A stretch of 64,000 nt of DNA, taken from NCBI GenBank assembly GCA_022786545.1, contig JALFXV010000100.1, positions 37,353-101,352 on the forward strand, given 5' to 3'. Positions 20,187 through 31,017 of this stretch are shown here, one piece after another. The first letter of the stretch is position 1; each line of letters begins with the position of its first letter. Below the pieces are notes generated by a model. It had not been told where the DNA came from and did not search any database. It saw nothing but the letters and a program-made list of their open reading frames with translations. The translations under genes were made by a program, and so were the position numbers. Source of the DNA: Selenomonadaceae bacterium. GTDB lineage: Bacteria > Bacillota > Negativicutes > Selenomonadales > Selenomonadaceae.

Positions 20187-20206
20187 TAATACGGGAGGGT
20201 ATCATC

Positions 20207-20992
20207 GTGTGGAAAAAATTGTTTTCTAGCGTGCAGAAGAATGATGATGCTTCGGACAAATCTTATCTTGAGGGATTGACTGAGGATCAGCTGCCACAGC
20301 ATGTGGCTATTATTATGGACGGCAATGGCAGATGGGCTACTGGCCAGGGGCTGATTCGTACTGCCGGTCACAGGGCCGGCGTGAAAACATTGAAAAAAAT
20401 TGTTAAGGCATGCACCGCCCTGGGACTCAATGCCCTGACGGTATATGCGTTTTCTACTGAAAATTGGAAACGGCCTCACGCAGAGGTTGATTTTTTGATG
20501 GATCTTTTCTCTGAGTATCTGGCCAAAGAGATTGACGAGATGGATGAGGATAATGTAAGGATTGACTTTATCGGGCGTACCTGGGAATTGTCCAAGGGGT
20601 TGCAGAAGCAGATTGCAGATGCCAGGCAGCAGACAAAGGACAATACAGGGGTAAAGTTCACTGTCGCCGTGAATTATGGCGGGCAGGATGAGCTGGTGCG
20701 TGCCGTGCAGGAACTGTCTGCCCAGTCTGCCAAAGGGATGATCAAGGCGGATGAGATCACGGCAGAGGATATTGAGCGGCAGCTGGATACCTGCGGCTTG
20801 CCGCCGGTGGACCTGGTTATCCGCACCAGTGGCGATATGCGCCTCAGCAATTTCCTGCTGTGGCAGACGGCATACGCGGAGTTCTGGTTTACGGACACCA
20901 ACTGGCCTGATTTTACGCCGGAGGAGTTTGGCAAAGCATTGTCTGAATATGCTCATCGTGACAGGCGTTTTGGCGGCTTGTCGAAGAAATAA
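20207..20992 (+). CDS. uppS: Isoprenyl transferase (undecaprenyl diphosphate synthase)
   Basis: QHVAIIMDGNGRWATGQGL; LVIRTSGDMRLSNFLLWQTAYAEFWFTDTNWPDF; probable GTG start at 20207. Confidence 0.95.
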   Translation: MWKKLFSSVQKNDDASDKSYLEGLTEDQLPQHVAIIMDGNGRWATGQGLIRTAGHRAGVKTLKKIVKACTALGLNALTVYAFSTENWKRPHAEVDFLMDLFSEYLAKEIDEMDEDNVRIDFIGRTWELSKGLQKQIADARQQTKDNTGVKFTVAVNYGGQDELVRAVQELSAQSAKGMIKADEITAEDIERQLDTCGLPPVDLVIRTSGDMRLSNFLLWQTAYAEFWFTDTNWPDFTPEEFGKALSEYAHRDRRFGGLSKK

Positions 20993-21084
20993 TGATGCCC
21001 TGCTGCCTGGAGGAGAGGTGTGCCGTACAGGTGCCGTGCTTTTGGCTGGCAGCGGGCAAGGCTGTATAATGAGAGGTTATTTGC

Positions 21085-21915
21085 ATGTTAGTTAGGATAA
21101 TTACCGGCATCGTGGGTATCGGCCTGGCTGCTTTTGTCATTCAGGCAGGCGGCACGCTGTTTGCTGTCTGCGGCTTGGTGCTGGCATTGGGTGCCTGGTT
21201 TGAGTATTGTAATGCCTTTGACAAGAAGGGCTATCGCCCTGCCCTGCTGACAGGCGGCTTGTTTGTGGCTGCCATGTGCTATGCTGCCTATGGCGGCCTT
21301 GATACAGGGCTTCTGACCATGCTGTCCCTGGGGACGGTCTTGACCATGTTTTTGATGACTGTGCTGCTGCATGGCTCCTTTAGCGTGCCTTCGGCAGCCG
21401 TTTCGGCAGCCGGTGTGCTTTATCTGGGCATGTCCTTTGCCCACCTGATCGGGCTCCGGGTGATGGAGCACGGCATGGCGCCGGTGGAGACGCAGCTGGG
21501 GGTGCTGGAGCCGGGCTGTGCCCTGATCTGGACGGCACTGATCGGTACCTGGGCCAGTGATACCTTTGCCTATTTTGCCGGTTCTTTTTTAGGTAGGCAC
21601 AAGCTTTGCCCGTCCATCAGCCCCGGCAAGACCGTGGAGGGATTCATAGGCGGCCTCATCGGCACTACTGCCTCCGTGGCAGGGCTGGGGGTGCTGTTCG
21701 GCTTTGATGTGCAGGTGATGGCCGTGCTGGGGCTGTGCATCTGCCTGATTGCCACCCTGGGGGATCTGGTGGAGTCCGTAATGAAGCGCTATGCGGGCAT
21801 CAAGGACTCCGGGCATATCATCCCTGGGCATGGCGGTATCTGGGACAGGTTTGACAGCGTTATTTATACTGTGCCTTTTGTATATTATTTTGTGCAGTTT
21901 GTAGCTTTGAGGTAA
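21085..21915 (+). CDS. cdsA: Phosphatidate cytidylyltransferase
   Basis: SPGKTVEGFIGGLIGT; C-terminal ESVMKRYAGIKDSGHIIPGHGGIWDRFDS. Confidence 0.95.
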   Translation: MLVRIITGIVGIGLAAFVIQAGGTLFAVCGLVLALGAWFEYCNAFDKKGYRPALLTGGLFVAAMCYAAYGGLDTGLLTMLSLGTVLTMFLMTVLLHGSFSVPSAAVSAAGVLYLGMSFAHLIGLRVMEHGMAPVETQLGVLEPGCALIWTALIGTWASDTFAYFAGSFLGRHKLCPSISPGKTVEGFIGGLIGTTASVAGLGVLFGFDVQVMAVLGLCICLIATLGDLVESVMKRYAGIKDSGHIIPGHGGIWDRFDSVIYTVPFVYYFVQFVALR

Positions 21916-21921
21916 GGGCTT

Positions 21922-23076
21922 ATGAAAAATTTAATTATTTTGGGCTCCACTGGTTCTATTGGTACCCAGACCCTGGATGTGGTACGGGAGCATCCTGATT
22001 TGTTCCATGTGTCCGTGCTGGTGGCGAACCGCAGTGATGAGCTGCTGGAAAAGCAGATAGAGGAATTTCAGCCGGAACTGGCTGTCTTGTCGGATGAGGT
22101 GGCCTATGGGAGGCTGAAGGAACGTTATCAGGGCAGGACTGAGCTGGCCGGTGGCCGCAGGGCAGTGATTGAGGCGGCGGCTTATCCTGCCGGGGATGTG
22201 GTAGTGACTTCTCTCATGGGCTTTGCCGGGCTGGAGCCTACTATGGCGGCCCTGGAGGCTGGCAAGGATATTGCCCTGGCCAACAAGGAGACGCTGGTGG
22301 TGGCAGGGGAGCTGGTCATGGCCAAGGCCAGGGAACTGGGGCGGGCTATCCTGCCTGTGGACAGCGAGCATTGTGCTCTTTTCCAGTGCCTGCAGGGACA
22401 GGATGTCTCCGCTGTGGAAAAGCTGATTCTGACTGCTTCCGGGGGGCCTTTCCGGGGCAGGAAGGCGGCAGAGTTGACTGAAGTTACTAAAAAGGATGTG
22501 CTGGCGCATCCTACCTGGAATATGGGCCAGAAGATTACGGTAGATTCAGCTTCCTTGGTGAATAAGGGGCTGGAGGTTATTGAGGCACGCTGGCTGTATG
22601 ATGTGGATTATGACAGGATTCAGGTGGTGGTGCATCCTCAGAGCATCGTTCACTCTATGGTGCAGTACCACGATGGCACTGTCATGGCACAGCTGGGCTG
22701 TACGGATATGCGATTGCCAATCCAGTATGCCCTTACTTATCCTGACAGGGTGGCTTCCGGCTTTCCCCGGGTGGATTTTTATGAGCTGGCAAAGCTGACC
22801 TTTGAGAAGCCGGATATGGATACCTTCCGCGGCCTGAAGCTGGCCTTTGAGGCAGGCCGTACAGGGGGGACTATGCCCTGTATCATGAATGGGGCCAACG
22901 AGGTGGCTGTTGAGGCATTTTTGCAGGGCCGGGCAGGCTTTTTGGATATTTACGCCCTGATTGAAAGGGCTATGGCAGCCGGTAATGTTGAGTACCAGCC
23001 TGACCTGGAACAGCTTTTAGCGGCTGATCAATGGGCCAGGAGTTTTACCCTTAGACAGCTGGAAAAGATGAGGTGA
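21922..23076 (+). CDS. dxr: 1-deoxy-D-xylulose-5-phosphate reductoisomerase
   Basis: ILGSTGSIGTQTLDVVREHPD; LANKETLVVAGE; LPVDSEHCALFQCLQG. Confidence 0.97.
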   Translation: MKNLIILGSTGSIGTQTLDVVREHPDLFHVSVLVANRSDELLEKQIEEFQPELAVLSDEVAYGRLKERYQGRTELAGGRRAVIEAAAYPAGDVVVTSLMGFAGLEPTMAALEAGKDIALANKETLVVAGELVMAKARELGRAILPVDSEHCALFQCLQGQDVSAVEKLILTASGGPFRGRKAAELTEVTKKDVLAHPTWNMGQKITVDSASLVNKGLEVIEARWLYDVDYDRIQVVVHPQSIVHSMVQYHDGTVMAQLGCTDMRLPIQYALTYPDRVASGFPRVDFYELAKLTFEKPDMDTFRGLKLAFEAGRTGGTMPCIMNGANEVAVEAFLQGRAGFLDIYALIERAMAAGNVEYQPDLEQLLAADQWARSFTLRQLEKMR

Positions 23077-23080
23077 ATTT

Positions 23081-24217
23081 ATGACGACAATTTTGGCGGC
23101 GATTTTTGTTTTCGGCCTTTTGGTGCTGGTGCATGAGCTGGGTCATTTTATGGTGGCAAAGCTGACCGGCATGCGGGTGGATGAGTTCGCTATCGGCTTC
23201 GGGCCGAAGCTGTGGAGCCGCAAATACGGTGAAACTCTGTATGCTATTCGTGCCGTGCCCCTGGGAGGCTTTAACAGGATTGCCGGTATGGATTATGAAA
23301 TCATTGAGCGCATGGGGAATGAGTCTGCGGCAGATGCAGAAGATAGCAGCAGGGACAGCGGCTGGAAGCGCTATGTGCCGTCAGTGGGCAGGGACAATGT
23401 GGTAATGGTGCCTGATGAGGAAGGGGCCGGTGAACGGGCTTATTTCCGCCGTCCTGTCTGGGCCAGGATGATGATGGTTCTGGCGGGTTCCTTCATGAAT
23501 TTTATTCTGCCGCTGTTTATCTTTTTCGGGATTTTTTATTTTTCCGGGGTGGCAACTCCGTCACCGGAGCCGGTCATCGGGGCTGTGATGGCGGAAAAGC
23601 CGGCAGCTATGGCCGGCCTTCGGCAGGGGGACAGGATTCTGACCATTGATGGCAGGGAGGTCACCAAATGGGAAGATATTTCCCAATATATTCAGGGGGC
23701 GGAGGGCAAGCCCTTCAAGCTGACCTATCAGCGGGAAGAAGAGGTGCTGTCCACTACTTTGATACCTGAGGAGGAGCCAAATAGCAAGCGCGTCATTATC
23801 GGCATTACCAGCAGTGCGGATATTTATCAGCCGGGTATTCTGGAAGCGGCAGGACTGGCTGTTCAGAAGGTGGCTTTCGTGCTGATGGCCATGCTGGGTG
23901 CCCTGGCGCAGCTGATACAGGGCACCGGCGCTGCGGAGCTGTCCGGCCCCGTTGGGGTAGCCCAGATGGCTGGCCAGGTGGCCCATCAGGGGATTTTGCC
24001 GCTGCTGAATTTTGCAGCCTTCCTTAGCCTGAACCTGGGGCTCATTAACCTTCTGCCTGTACCGGCCCTGGATGGCGGCCATTTTGTGATGCTGGTGCTG
24101 GAAGGACTCAGGGGCAAGCCATTGGGGCCGAAGGCCATGTATTATATTCAGGCGGCAGGCGTTACCCTGCTGGTATCCCTGATGATATTTACGACATTTA
24201 ATGACCTGATGAAGTAA
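23081..24217 (+). CDS. rseP: RIP metalloprotease RseP
   Basis: HELGHFMVAKLTGMRVDEFAIGFGPKLW; PDZ domain; LGLINLLPVPALDGGH. Confidence 0.95.
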   Translation: MTTILAAIFVFGLLVLVHELGHFMVAKLTGMRVDEFAIGFGPKLWSRKYGETLYAIRAVPLGGFNRIAGMDYEIIERMGNESAADAEDSSRDSGWKRYVPSVGRDNVVMVPDEEGAGERAYFRRPVWARMMMVLAGSFMNFILPLFIFFGIFYFSGVATPSPEPVIGAVMAEKPAAMAGLRQGDRILTIDGREVTKWEDISQYIQGAEGKPFKLTYQREEEVLSTTLIPEEEPNSKRVIIGITSSADIYQPGILEAAGLAVQKVAFVLMAMLGALAQLIQGTGAAELSGPVGVAQMAGQVAHQGILPLLNFAAFLSLNLGLINLLPVPALDGGHFVMLVLEGLRGKPLGPKAMYYIQAAGVTLLVSLMIFTTFNDLMK

Positions 24218-24232
24218 GTGAGGTTTGGGGAC

Positions 24233-25300
24233 ATGATAGAACGTAAGAAGACTCGCAGGATTTATATTGGCGATGTGGCTATCGGGGATGGCGCGCCGGT
24301 TTCGGTGCAGTCCATGACCAATACTAAGACTACGGATACAGAGGCCACTGTGGCGCAGGTCAATGCCTTGCAGGCGGCAGGCTGCGATATTGTGCGGCTG
24401 GCGGTGCCGGATATGGATGCGGCCATGAATCTTGGCAATATTATCAGGAAGGTGAATGTGCCCCTGGTGGCGGATATTCACTTTGATTACCGCCTGGCGC
24501 TGGAGGCCATCAGGCAGGGAATTTCCGCCCTGCGCCTGAACCCGGGCAATATTGGCGGCGAAGATAATGTAAGGGCTGTGGTGAAAGCAGCCAAGGAGCG
24601 GCACATTCCTATCCGCATCGGCGTCAATGCTGGTTCTCTGGACAAGGTGCTTCTGGCAAAGTACGGTGGCGTAACGGCGGAGGCTCTGGTGGAGTCTGCC
24701 CTGCAGCATGTGAGGATTTTGGAGGCTCAGGAGTTTTATGATCTGAAGATTTCCCTGAAGGCTCATGATGTTCCTTTGACGCTGGAGGCATACAAGCTCA
24801 TGTCGGAAAAGGTGGATTATCCGTTGCATCTGGGCATTACCGAGGCTGGTACGGCACGTACCGGCATGATTAAGTCCGCGGTAGGCATTGGCGCCCTTTT
24901 GGCACAGGGGATTGGCGATACCTTCCGTATTTCCCTCACCGGAGACCCGGTGGTGGAGGTGAAGGTGGCCAACGAGATTTTGAAGTCCCTTGGCATGAAG
25001 GAATACGGCCCTACGCTGATTTCCTGCCCTACCTGCGGCAGGACCTGCATTGATCTGGCCGGTATTGCCGACCAGGTGGAGGAGCGGCTGGCGGACATCA
25101 AGGAACCGATTTCCGTGGCTGTCATGGGATGCGTGGTGAATGGCCCCGGGGAAGCCCGTGGTGCAGATGTGGGCATCGCAGGCGGCAAGGGCGAGGGACT
25201 GGTGTTCCGCAAGGGCGAGATTGTCCGCAAGGTGGCGGAGACCGAGCTGGTAGATGAATTGTTCAAGGAAATAACATCCATTCTGGAGGAGGAAAAATAA
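24233..25300 (+). CDS. ispG: 4-hydroxy-3-methylbut-2-enyl diphosphate synthase (flavodoxin/ferredoxin)
   Basis: [55 protein letters not shown]. Confidence 0.97.
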   Translation: MIERKKTRRIYIGDVAIGDGAPVSVQSMTNTKTTDTEATVAQVNALQAAGCDIVRLAVPDMDAAMNLGNIIRKVNVPLVADIHFDYRLALEAIRQGISALRLNPGNIGGEDNVRAVVKAAKERHIPIRIGVNAGSLDKVLLAKYGGVTAEALVESALQHVRILEAQEFYDLKISLKAHDVPLTLEAYKLMSEKVDYPLHLGITEAGTARTGMIKSAVGIGALLAQGIGDTFRISLTGDPVVEVKVANEILKSLGMKEYGPTLISCPTCGRTCIDLAGIADQVEERLADIKEPISVAVMGCVVNGPGEARGADVGIAGGKGEGLVFRKGEIVRKVAETELVDELFKEITSILEEEK

Positions 25301-25302
25301 AA

Positions 25303-27012
25303 TTGCGTACTACTAATCTTTATGCACCTACATTACGGGAGACTCCGGCTGAAGCGGAGGTCAGGAGCCATCAGCTCATGCTGCGTGCCGGCATGATCAG
25401 GAAGGCTGCCGGCGGCCTTTATACCTATCTGCCTCTGGCGTGGCGTACTATCAAGAAGATTGAGCAGATTATCCGGGAGGAAATGGACGAGGCTGGCGGC
25501 CAGGAGATTTCCATGCCGATTGTGCAGCCGGCGGAAATCTGGCAGGAAAGCGGCCGCTGGAGCGTGTATGGTGATGAGATGTTCCGGGTGCGTGACCGTC
25601 ATGGCCGCCAGTTCTGCCTGGGGCCTACCCATGAGGAAATGGTGACTACCCTGGTGCGTGACGAAGTGCGTTCTTACAAGCAGCTGCCTTTGATGCTGTA
25701 TCAGATTCAGAATAAGTATCGTGATGAAATCCGTCCCCGCTTTGGCCTGATGCGTGGCCGTGAGTTTATCATGAAGGACTTGTATTCCTTTGACAAGGAC
25801 GAGGAAGGCATGAATCTCTCTTATAAGAAGATGTATGATGCCTACACCCGCATCTATACCCGCATGGGGCTGGATTTCCGCCCTGTAGAGGCTGATAACG
25901 GTGCTATCGGCGGCGGCCATTCCCATGAGTTCACTGTGCTGGCAGCAGCCGGTGAGTCCAACATCGCTTACTGTGACAGCTGTGACTATGCAGCCAGCGA
26001 TGAAAAGGCGGAGCTGAATGTCATCAAGGCAGCAGAGGAAGAAATTAAGCCCCTTGAGAAAGTGGCAACCCCTGAGGCCCACACCATTGAGCTGGTGGCA
26101 GAGTGCCTGAACCTGCCGCTGGAAAAGTGCATCAAGGCAGTGGCCTTCCAGACGGATACTGATGAGCTGGTGCTGGCATTTGTCCGCGGTGACCATGAGG
26201 TAAATGATGTAAAGGTCATTAACCTTATCGAAGGCGCTATCGAGCTCAGGATGGCTGACGAGGCCGTAATTGAGGCGGCTGGCGGCTGCCCTGGCTTCAT
26301 GAGCCCTATGGGCATCAAGGAGGGCACCAGGATTATTGTGGACCAGACTGTCATGGAGATGTATAACGCCTGTGCTGGTGCCAACGAAAAGGATATGCAC
26401 TACATCAACGTAAATCCTAGACGCGATTTCCAGGATGTAGTTGTGGCTGATATCCGCATGGTAAAAGCAGGGGACATCTGCCCTCGCTGCGGCGGCACCA
26501 TCAAGATGACCAGGGGCATCGAGGCTGGACAGGTCTTTACCCTGGGCACCAAGTATTCCAAGGCCCTGGGAGCCACCTTCCTGGACGAGAATGGCAGGGA
26601 GCAGCCGATGGTCATGGGCTGCTACGGCATCGGCGTAGGGCGTACTATGGCGGCTGCCGTGGAGCAGAACAATGATGAGAACGGCATCATCTGGCCGAAG
26701 GCTATTGCACCGTTTGAGGCGGTTGTGGTGCCGGTCAATGCCAAGAACGAGGAGCAGCTGCAGCTGGCTGAGTCCATCTATGCAGACCTGAAAAAGGCAG
26801 GGGTGGATGTGCTTCTTGATGACCGCAAGGACCGTGCCGGTGTCAAGTTCAAGGATGCAGACCTGATTGGCTATCCGCTGCGCATCACTGTAGGCCCGAA
26901 GGCCGTGGCAGAGGATGTGGTGGAGCTGAAAATCCGCCGCAGCGGCGAGACAGTCACCGCTGGCAAGGCCGATGCTGTGCAGAAGGCCCTTGAGCTTCTT
27001 GAGGGATTATAA
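25303..27012 (+). CDS. proS: Prolyl-tRNA synthetase (bacterial type with editing insertion)
   Basis: [48 protein letters not shown] start. Confidence 0.97.
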   Translation: MRTTNLYAPTLRETPAEAEVRSHQLMLRAGMIRKAAGGLYTYLPLAWRTIKKIEQIIREEMDEAGGQEISMPIVQPAEIWQESGRWSVYGDEMFRVRDRHGRQFCLGPTHEEMVTTLVRDEVRSYKQLPLMLYQIQNKYRDEIRPRFGLMRGREFIMKDLYSFDKDEEGMNLSYKKMYDAYTRIYTRMGLDFRPVEADNGAIGGGHSHEFTVLAAAGESNIAYCDSCDYAASDEKAELNVIKAAEEEIKPLEKVATPEAHTIELVAECLNLPLEKCIKAVAFQTDTDELVLAFVRGDHEVNDVKVINLIEGAIELRMADEAVIEAAGGCPGFMSPMGIKEGTRIIVDQTVMEMYNACAGANEKDMHYINVNPRRDFQDVVVADIRMVKAGDICPRCGGTIKMTRGIEAGQVFTLGTKYSKALGATFLDENGREQPMVMGCYGIGVGRTMAAAVEQNNDENGIIWPKAIAPFEAVVVPVNAKNEEQLQLAESIYADLKKAGVDVLLDDRKDRAGVKFKDADLIGYPLRITVGPKAVAEDVVELKIRRSGETVTAGKADAVQKALELLEGL

Positions 27013-27132
27013 TACTTTTATAGTATACAAATATTGTAAGTGGTAATCTGCCTTCACAAACGCCTAAGGGTTATGTGAGAGTAGTTCACTCTGTATCTTT
27101 GTCGTATCGTAGCAGCTGTGTGTATGTGGACA

Positions 27133-27271
27133 GCGGCATGGCGGTGTCAGGTACAGGCATTGAGACGCGCCTCGGTACTTAGCGATTCGCAAGCGTTAGC
27201 GCAGCGAGAGCTTAGTACCGCTAGGCGTGGATAATAGCGAGAGCGTGCCTGACCTGACATTGTCATGCCGC
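27133..27271 (+). repeat. Nested inverted-repeat element, copy A
   Basis: GCGGCATG(27133-27140)/CATGCCGC(27264-27271); TGTCAGGTaCAGGCA(27145-27159)/TGCCTGACCTGACA(27246-27259); CGCCT(27168-27172)/AGGCG(27223-27227); GGTACT(27174-27179)/AGTACC(27214-27219). Confidence 0.85.
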
Positions 27272-27360
27272 CATAATGCCACAATAAAAAATATCCTGTC
27301 AAGAACTTTTACTTGACAAAGCATTTTTCTGTAGCTATAATTATTGAGGTTGACATTTCT

Positions 27361-27894
27361 ATGATGAAAATCAATGTAGCAAACTTAGCTGACCGTCCCG
27401 GTGAGGAAATTCCCTTTGAATTTATCACCAATGCCGGGGAAATAGATGCCATTTCTGATACTTATTCCTTTGAGGGGGATATATCTGTCAGTGGCAGCTA
27501 TGTGTACACCGGTCGCTGTTACCGCTTTGCGGGGCAGATAAGCTGTACCAAGTCCTTTGTCTGCGACCGTTGCCTGGAGCCGTCCTCCTTGCAGCAGGTG
27601 CACGACTTCAACGAGGAGTTCCAGAAGGGCAGCGAGCCTGCATCCGGCGGTGAGAAGGAAAGAATAGTGAATTATTTTGACGGCGATGTGATAGACCTGT
27701 CCCCTGTTATCAGGGATGTGCTTCTGTCCGACCAGCCGCTGAATAATATATGCAACGCTGATTGTCGCGGTCTGTGCCTGAAGTGCGGCGCAAACCTCAA
27801 TCATGGCGATTGTGGCTGTGACCGTACTGTTATTGACCCAAGACTTGCGGCATTGCAGCAATTATTGAAGAAAAATAATTCGAGTATCGAATAA
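27361..27894 (+). CDS. DUF177 / YceD family protein
   Basis: C-terminal [23 protein letters not shown]; immediately upstream of rpmF. Confidence 0.9.
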   Translation: MMKINVANLADRPGEEIPFEFITNAGEIDAISDTYSFEGDISVSGSYVYTGRCYRFAGQISCTKSFVCDRCLEPSSLQQVHDFNEEFQKGSEPASGGEKERIVNYFDGDVIDLSPVIRDVLLSDQPLNNICNADCRGLCLKCGANLNHGDCGCDRTVIDPRLAALQQLLKKNNSSIE

Positions 27895-27917
27895 TTTCTA
27901 AGGAGGTGTATCCTGAA

Positions 27918-28097
27918 ATGGCAGTACCTAAGCGTAAGATGTCCAAGGCTCGTCGCGATTCCCGCCGTGCTAACTGGAAGTTGGAAGTTCCTGGCTATGT
28001 TGAGTGCCCTCAGTGCCACGAGCCGAAGTTGCCTCATCATGTTTGCACAGAGTGTGGTTACTATGATGGCAAGGAAGTAATTTCCGCAGCTGAATAA
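27918..28097 (+). CDS. rpmF: 50S ribosomal protein L32
   Basis: [54 protein letters not shown]. Confidence 0.97.
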   Translation: MAVPKRKMSKARRDSRRANWKLEVPGYVECPQCHEPKLPHHVCTECGYYDGKEVISAAE

Positions 28098-28298
28098 TGA
28101 GTAATATGAGCAGAGTTTCGTTCCTGTGTTTTCATGAGGATTGAAATTCTGCTCATTTTACTTTGTGCATATATGATGTTTTATGATATTGTAGCAATAT
28201 TGTAAAAAATACTGTACTAAAAGCCCGAAATTTATTATACTGAACATGGGCGTATTTTGTCCTGATTTGCACTTCATATCAAATTTTATAATTTTTGC

Positions 28299-28327
28299 TT
28301 GCCTTTTTGTATATAACCATGTATAAT
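28299..28327 (+). promoter_or_regulatory. Putative promoter of fapR/fatty-acid operon
   Basis: TTGCCT (28299-28304), 17-bp spacer, TATAAT (28322-28327). Confidence 0.6.
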
Positions 28328-28336
28328 TGCAATCAA

Positions 28337-28357
28337 GTTATATGAGCTGGTACTAAT
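28337..28357 (+). promoter_or_regulatory. Candidate FapR operator
   Basis: TTATATGAGCTGGTACTAAT just downstream of -10; right half GGTACTAA matches a FapR-type half site, left half weak. Confidence 0.35.
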
Positions 28358-28427
28358 TTTGTAAATGGGCATCCTGGTGCAAGCAGTCCGCTGCACTGTG
28401 CCTTGTTTTTATGTACAGGTGATAGAG

Positions 28428-28991
28428 ATGGCAAGATTGAAGAAAAAGGAAAGACACGAAATCCTCTTGCGGCAGGTCAGGGAAAAGCCCTTCCTGACGG
28501 ATGAGGAGCTGGCGGGCCTTTTTGAGGTCAGCATTCAGACCATCCGCCTGGACCGGATGGAGCTGGGCATACCTGAGGTGCGTGAGCGCATACGGCAGGT
28601 GGCTGAGAAGGCTCAGGACAACATAACCACTTTGGAAAAGAACGAGGTTGTAGGTGACGTTATTGATTTGGAGAGAGGTCACTCAGGTATATCGCTGCTG
28701 AAGATTACCGAGGATATGGTTTTTGCCAGGAATAAGATTGCCAAGGGGCATTTTATTTTCTCACAGGCAAATTCCCTTGCCCTGGCCCTGATTGATGCGC
28801 CGCTGGCTGTGACCGGCGTGGCCAACATCAAGTACAAGGTGCCGGTGAAGGTTGGGGAAATGCTGATAGCCAAGGCAGAAGTCATCAAGCAGAGGAGCAA
28901 CAAGTTTTTCGTCTGGGTGAAGACCAGAAACGAAAAGCAGGAGGTGTTCCGGGCTAAGTTTATCATGGTGTCCTTGGCAGAAGTGAATTAG
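28428..28991 (+). CDS. fapR: Transcription factor FapR (malonyl-CoA-responsive fatty acid regulator)
   Basis: N-terminal HTH LTDEELAGLFEVSIQTIRLDRMELGIPEVRER plus hotdog-like C-terminus; precedes plsX. Confidence 0.93.
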   Translation: MARLKKKERHEILLRQVREKPFLTDEELAGLFEVSIQTIRLDRMELGIPEVRERIRQVAEKAQDNITTLEKNEVVGDVIDLERGHSGISLLKITEDMVFARNKIAKGHFIFSQANSLALALIDAPLAVTGVANIKYKVPVKVGEMLIAKAEVIKQRSNKFFVWVKTRNEKQEVFRAKFIMVSLAEVN

Positions 28992-29002
28992 GAGGCTTTT
29001 TT

Positions 29003-30031
29003 GTGAGAATTGCAGTTGATGCGATGGGGGGCGATTACGCACCGGCACAGATTGTGCTGGGTGCGGTAGAGGCTGTCCGTAAGTATAAATGCGATATAGT
29101 TCTGGTAGGTGATGAGGCAAAGATCAAGGCTGAGCTGGCAAAGACCGGCATGGCCAATAATCCGCATCTGATCATCCACCATGCCAGCGAGTCCATTGAG
29201 ATGGGGGAGCATCCGGTAGAGGCCATCCGCCACAAGAAGGATGCCAGCCTGGTAGTTGCCACGAAGCTGGTCAAGAGCGGTGAGTGTGACGGAGTGCTGT
29301 CAGCCGGCAGCACCGGGGCAGCTACGGTGGCTGCCAAGATGTTCCTGAAGATGATCAAGGGGATTGACCGGCCCTCGATTGCCACGCCTCTGCCTACTAC
29401 CCACGGCATCGCCCTGCTCCTTGACTCCGGTGCCATCGTGGATTCCAAGCCACGGGACCTGACGGAGATGGCGATGATGGGTTCCATATTCAGCAAGTAT
29501 GTTTATGGCGTAGATAATCCCAAGGTAGGGCTTCTGAATATCGGCGAGGAAGAAACCAAGGGAAACAAGAAGGTTCAGGCCACTTATCCCATGCTGAAGC
29601 AGGCCAAGGACGTGAATTTCATCGGCAACATTGAGGGCCGTGATATTCCTAGCGGCAAGGCGGATGTTGTAATTTGTGATGGATTTGTTGGCAATATTGT
29701 GTTAAAATTTGCAGAAGGGCTGGCTTTGACATTGTTCCAGCTGATCAAGGATGCGATCAAGAATGGCGGTGTCCTGGCGAAGCTTGGCGCGGTGCTGGTC
29801 ATGCCGGCCCTGAAGAAGCTGGGGCGGCGGCTGGATGTTTCCGAGTACGGCGGTGCGCCTCTTTTGGGAGTAAACGGCTGCTGTATTATATGCCACGGGT
29901 CTTCCAACGCTAAAGCAATTTGCAGTGCTATTGGCGTAGCCATAGAGTGTGTGAAGAATGATGTTACGGGACATATCCGTGACAGTATTGCAGAGGAGGA
30001 GTTGCTAGCGAATGACAGCGAAACTATATAG
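29003..30031 (+). CDS. plsX: Phosphate acyltransferase PlsX
   Basis: MRIAVDAMGGDYAPAQIVLGAVEA; GTG start. Confidence 0.97.
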   Translation: MRIAVDAMGGDYAPAQIVLGAVEAVRKYKCDIVLVGDEAKIKAELAKTGMANNPHLIIHHASESIEMGEHPVEAIRHKKDASLVVATKLVKSGECDGVLSAGSTGAATVAAKMFLKMIKGIDRPSIATPLPTTHGIALLLDSGAIVDSKPRDLTEMAMMGSIFSKYVYGVDNPKVGLLNIGEEETKGNKKVQATYPMLKQAKDVNFIGNIEGRDIPSGKADVVICDGFVGNIVLKFAEGLALTLFQLIKDAIKNGGVLAKLGAVLVMPALKKLGRRLDVSEYGGAPLLGVNGCCIICHGSSNAKAICSAIGVAIECVKNDVTGHIRDSIAEEELLANDSETI

Positions 30032-31016
30032 TGCAGGTATTCTGGGAACTGGCTATTATGTCCCGGAAAAAATATTGACTAATGCTGATCTTGAGAAGAT
30101 CGTTGATACCAGTGATGAATGGATAGTTGAGAGAACGGGTATCAGGGAGCGCCGTATTGCTGAAGACGGGGTTCCTATGTCCGAGTTGGCTATGAAGGCC
30201 GCCGAGAGTGCGCTGACTGATGCCGGCACGGCTGCGGAGGAGCTGGATTTGATAATAGTTGCTACCCTGACGTCTGACAGGATTATTCCTTCTACAGCCT
30301 GCATGCTGCAGAATCGTCTGGGGGCGAAGCATGCTGCTGCCTTTGACTTGTCGGCAGCTTGCTCCGGGTTTGCCTATGCAGCCAGCGTGGCGGCTCAGTT
30401 CATTGAGACCGGCGTCTACAGGAAGGCACTGGTGATTGGTGCAGAAACTCTTTCCAAGTACATCAACTGGGAAGATCGTAATACATGTGTGTTGTTTGGT
30501 GACGGTGCCGGTGCCGCTGTGCTGGGGCAGGTTGAGGATGGCTATGGCATACTCAGCTTTGACCTGGGCAGCGATGGCTCCGGCGGCGATGCGATACAGA
30601 TTCCTTCCAGCGGCAGCCTGATGCCTGTCAGCAAGGAATCCATAGACCAGCGTCTCAATCTCATTCATATGAATGGCAAGGAAGTCTTCAAGTTTGCTGT
30701 CAAGGCTATGGGCAAGACTGTCAAGAACTCACTGGAGAAGATTGGCATGCCTCAGGAAAAGATTGACTGGCTGGTGCCGCATCAGGCCAATATCCGTATC
30801 ATAGAGTCTGCCGCAAAGCGTTTGTCCATGCCGATGGACAAGGTGATTGTCAACATTGAGAAGTACGGCAACATGTCTGCTGCCTGTATTCCAATCGCCC
30901 TGGCTGAGGCATCCGCTGCCAAGCGGTTCAAAAAGGGAGACATTATAGCACTGTCTGGTTTTGGTGCAGGGCTTACATGGGCATCCTGCATTATCAGATG
31001 GTCTAAGGAGGATTAA
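30012..31016 (+). CDS. fabH: Beta-ketoacyl-ACP synthase III
   Basis: ILGTGYYVPEKILTNADLEKIVDTSDEWI; DLSAACSGFAYA; VPHQANIRI. Confidence 0.97.
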   Translation: MTAKLYSAGILGTGYYVPEKILTNADLEKIVDTSDEWIVERTGIRERRIAEDGVPMSELAMKAAESALTDAGTAAEELDLIIVATLTSDRIIPSTACMLQNRLGAKHAAAFDLSAACSGFAYAASVAAQFIETGVYRKALVIGAETLSKYINWEDRNTCVLFGDGAGAAVLGQVEDGYGILSFDLGSDGSGGDAIQIPSSGSLMPVSKESIDQRLNLIHMNGKEVFKFAVKAMGKTVKNSLEKIGMPQEKIDWLVPHQANIRIIESAAKRLSMPMDKVIVNIEKYGNMSAACIPIALAEASAAKRFKKGDIIALSGFGAGLTWASCIIRWSKED

Positions 31017-31017
31017 C

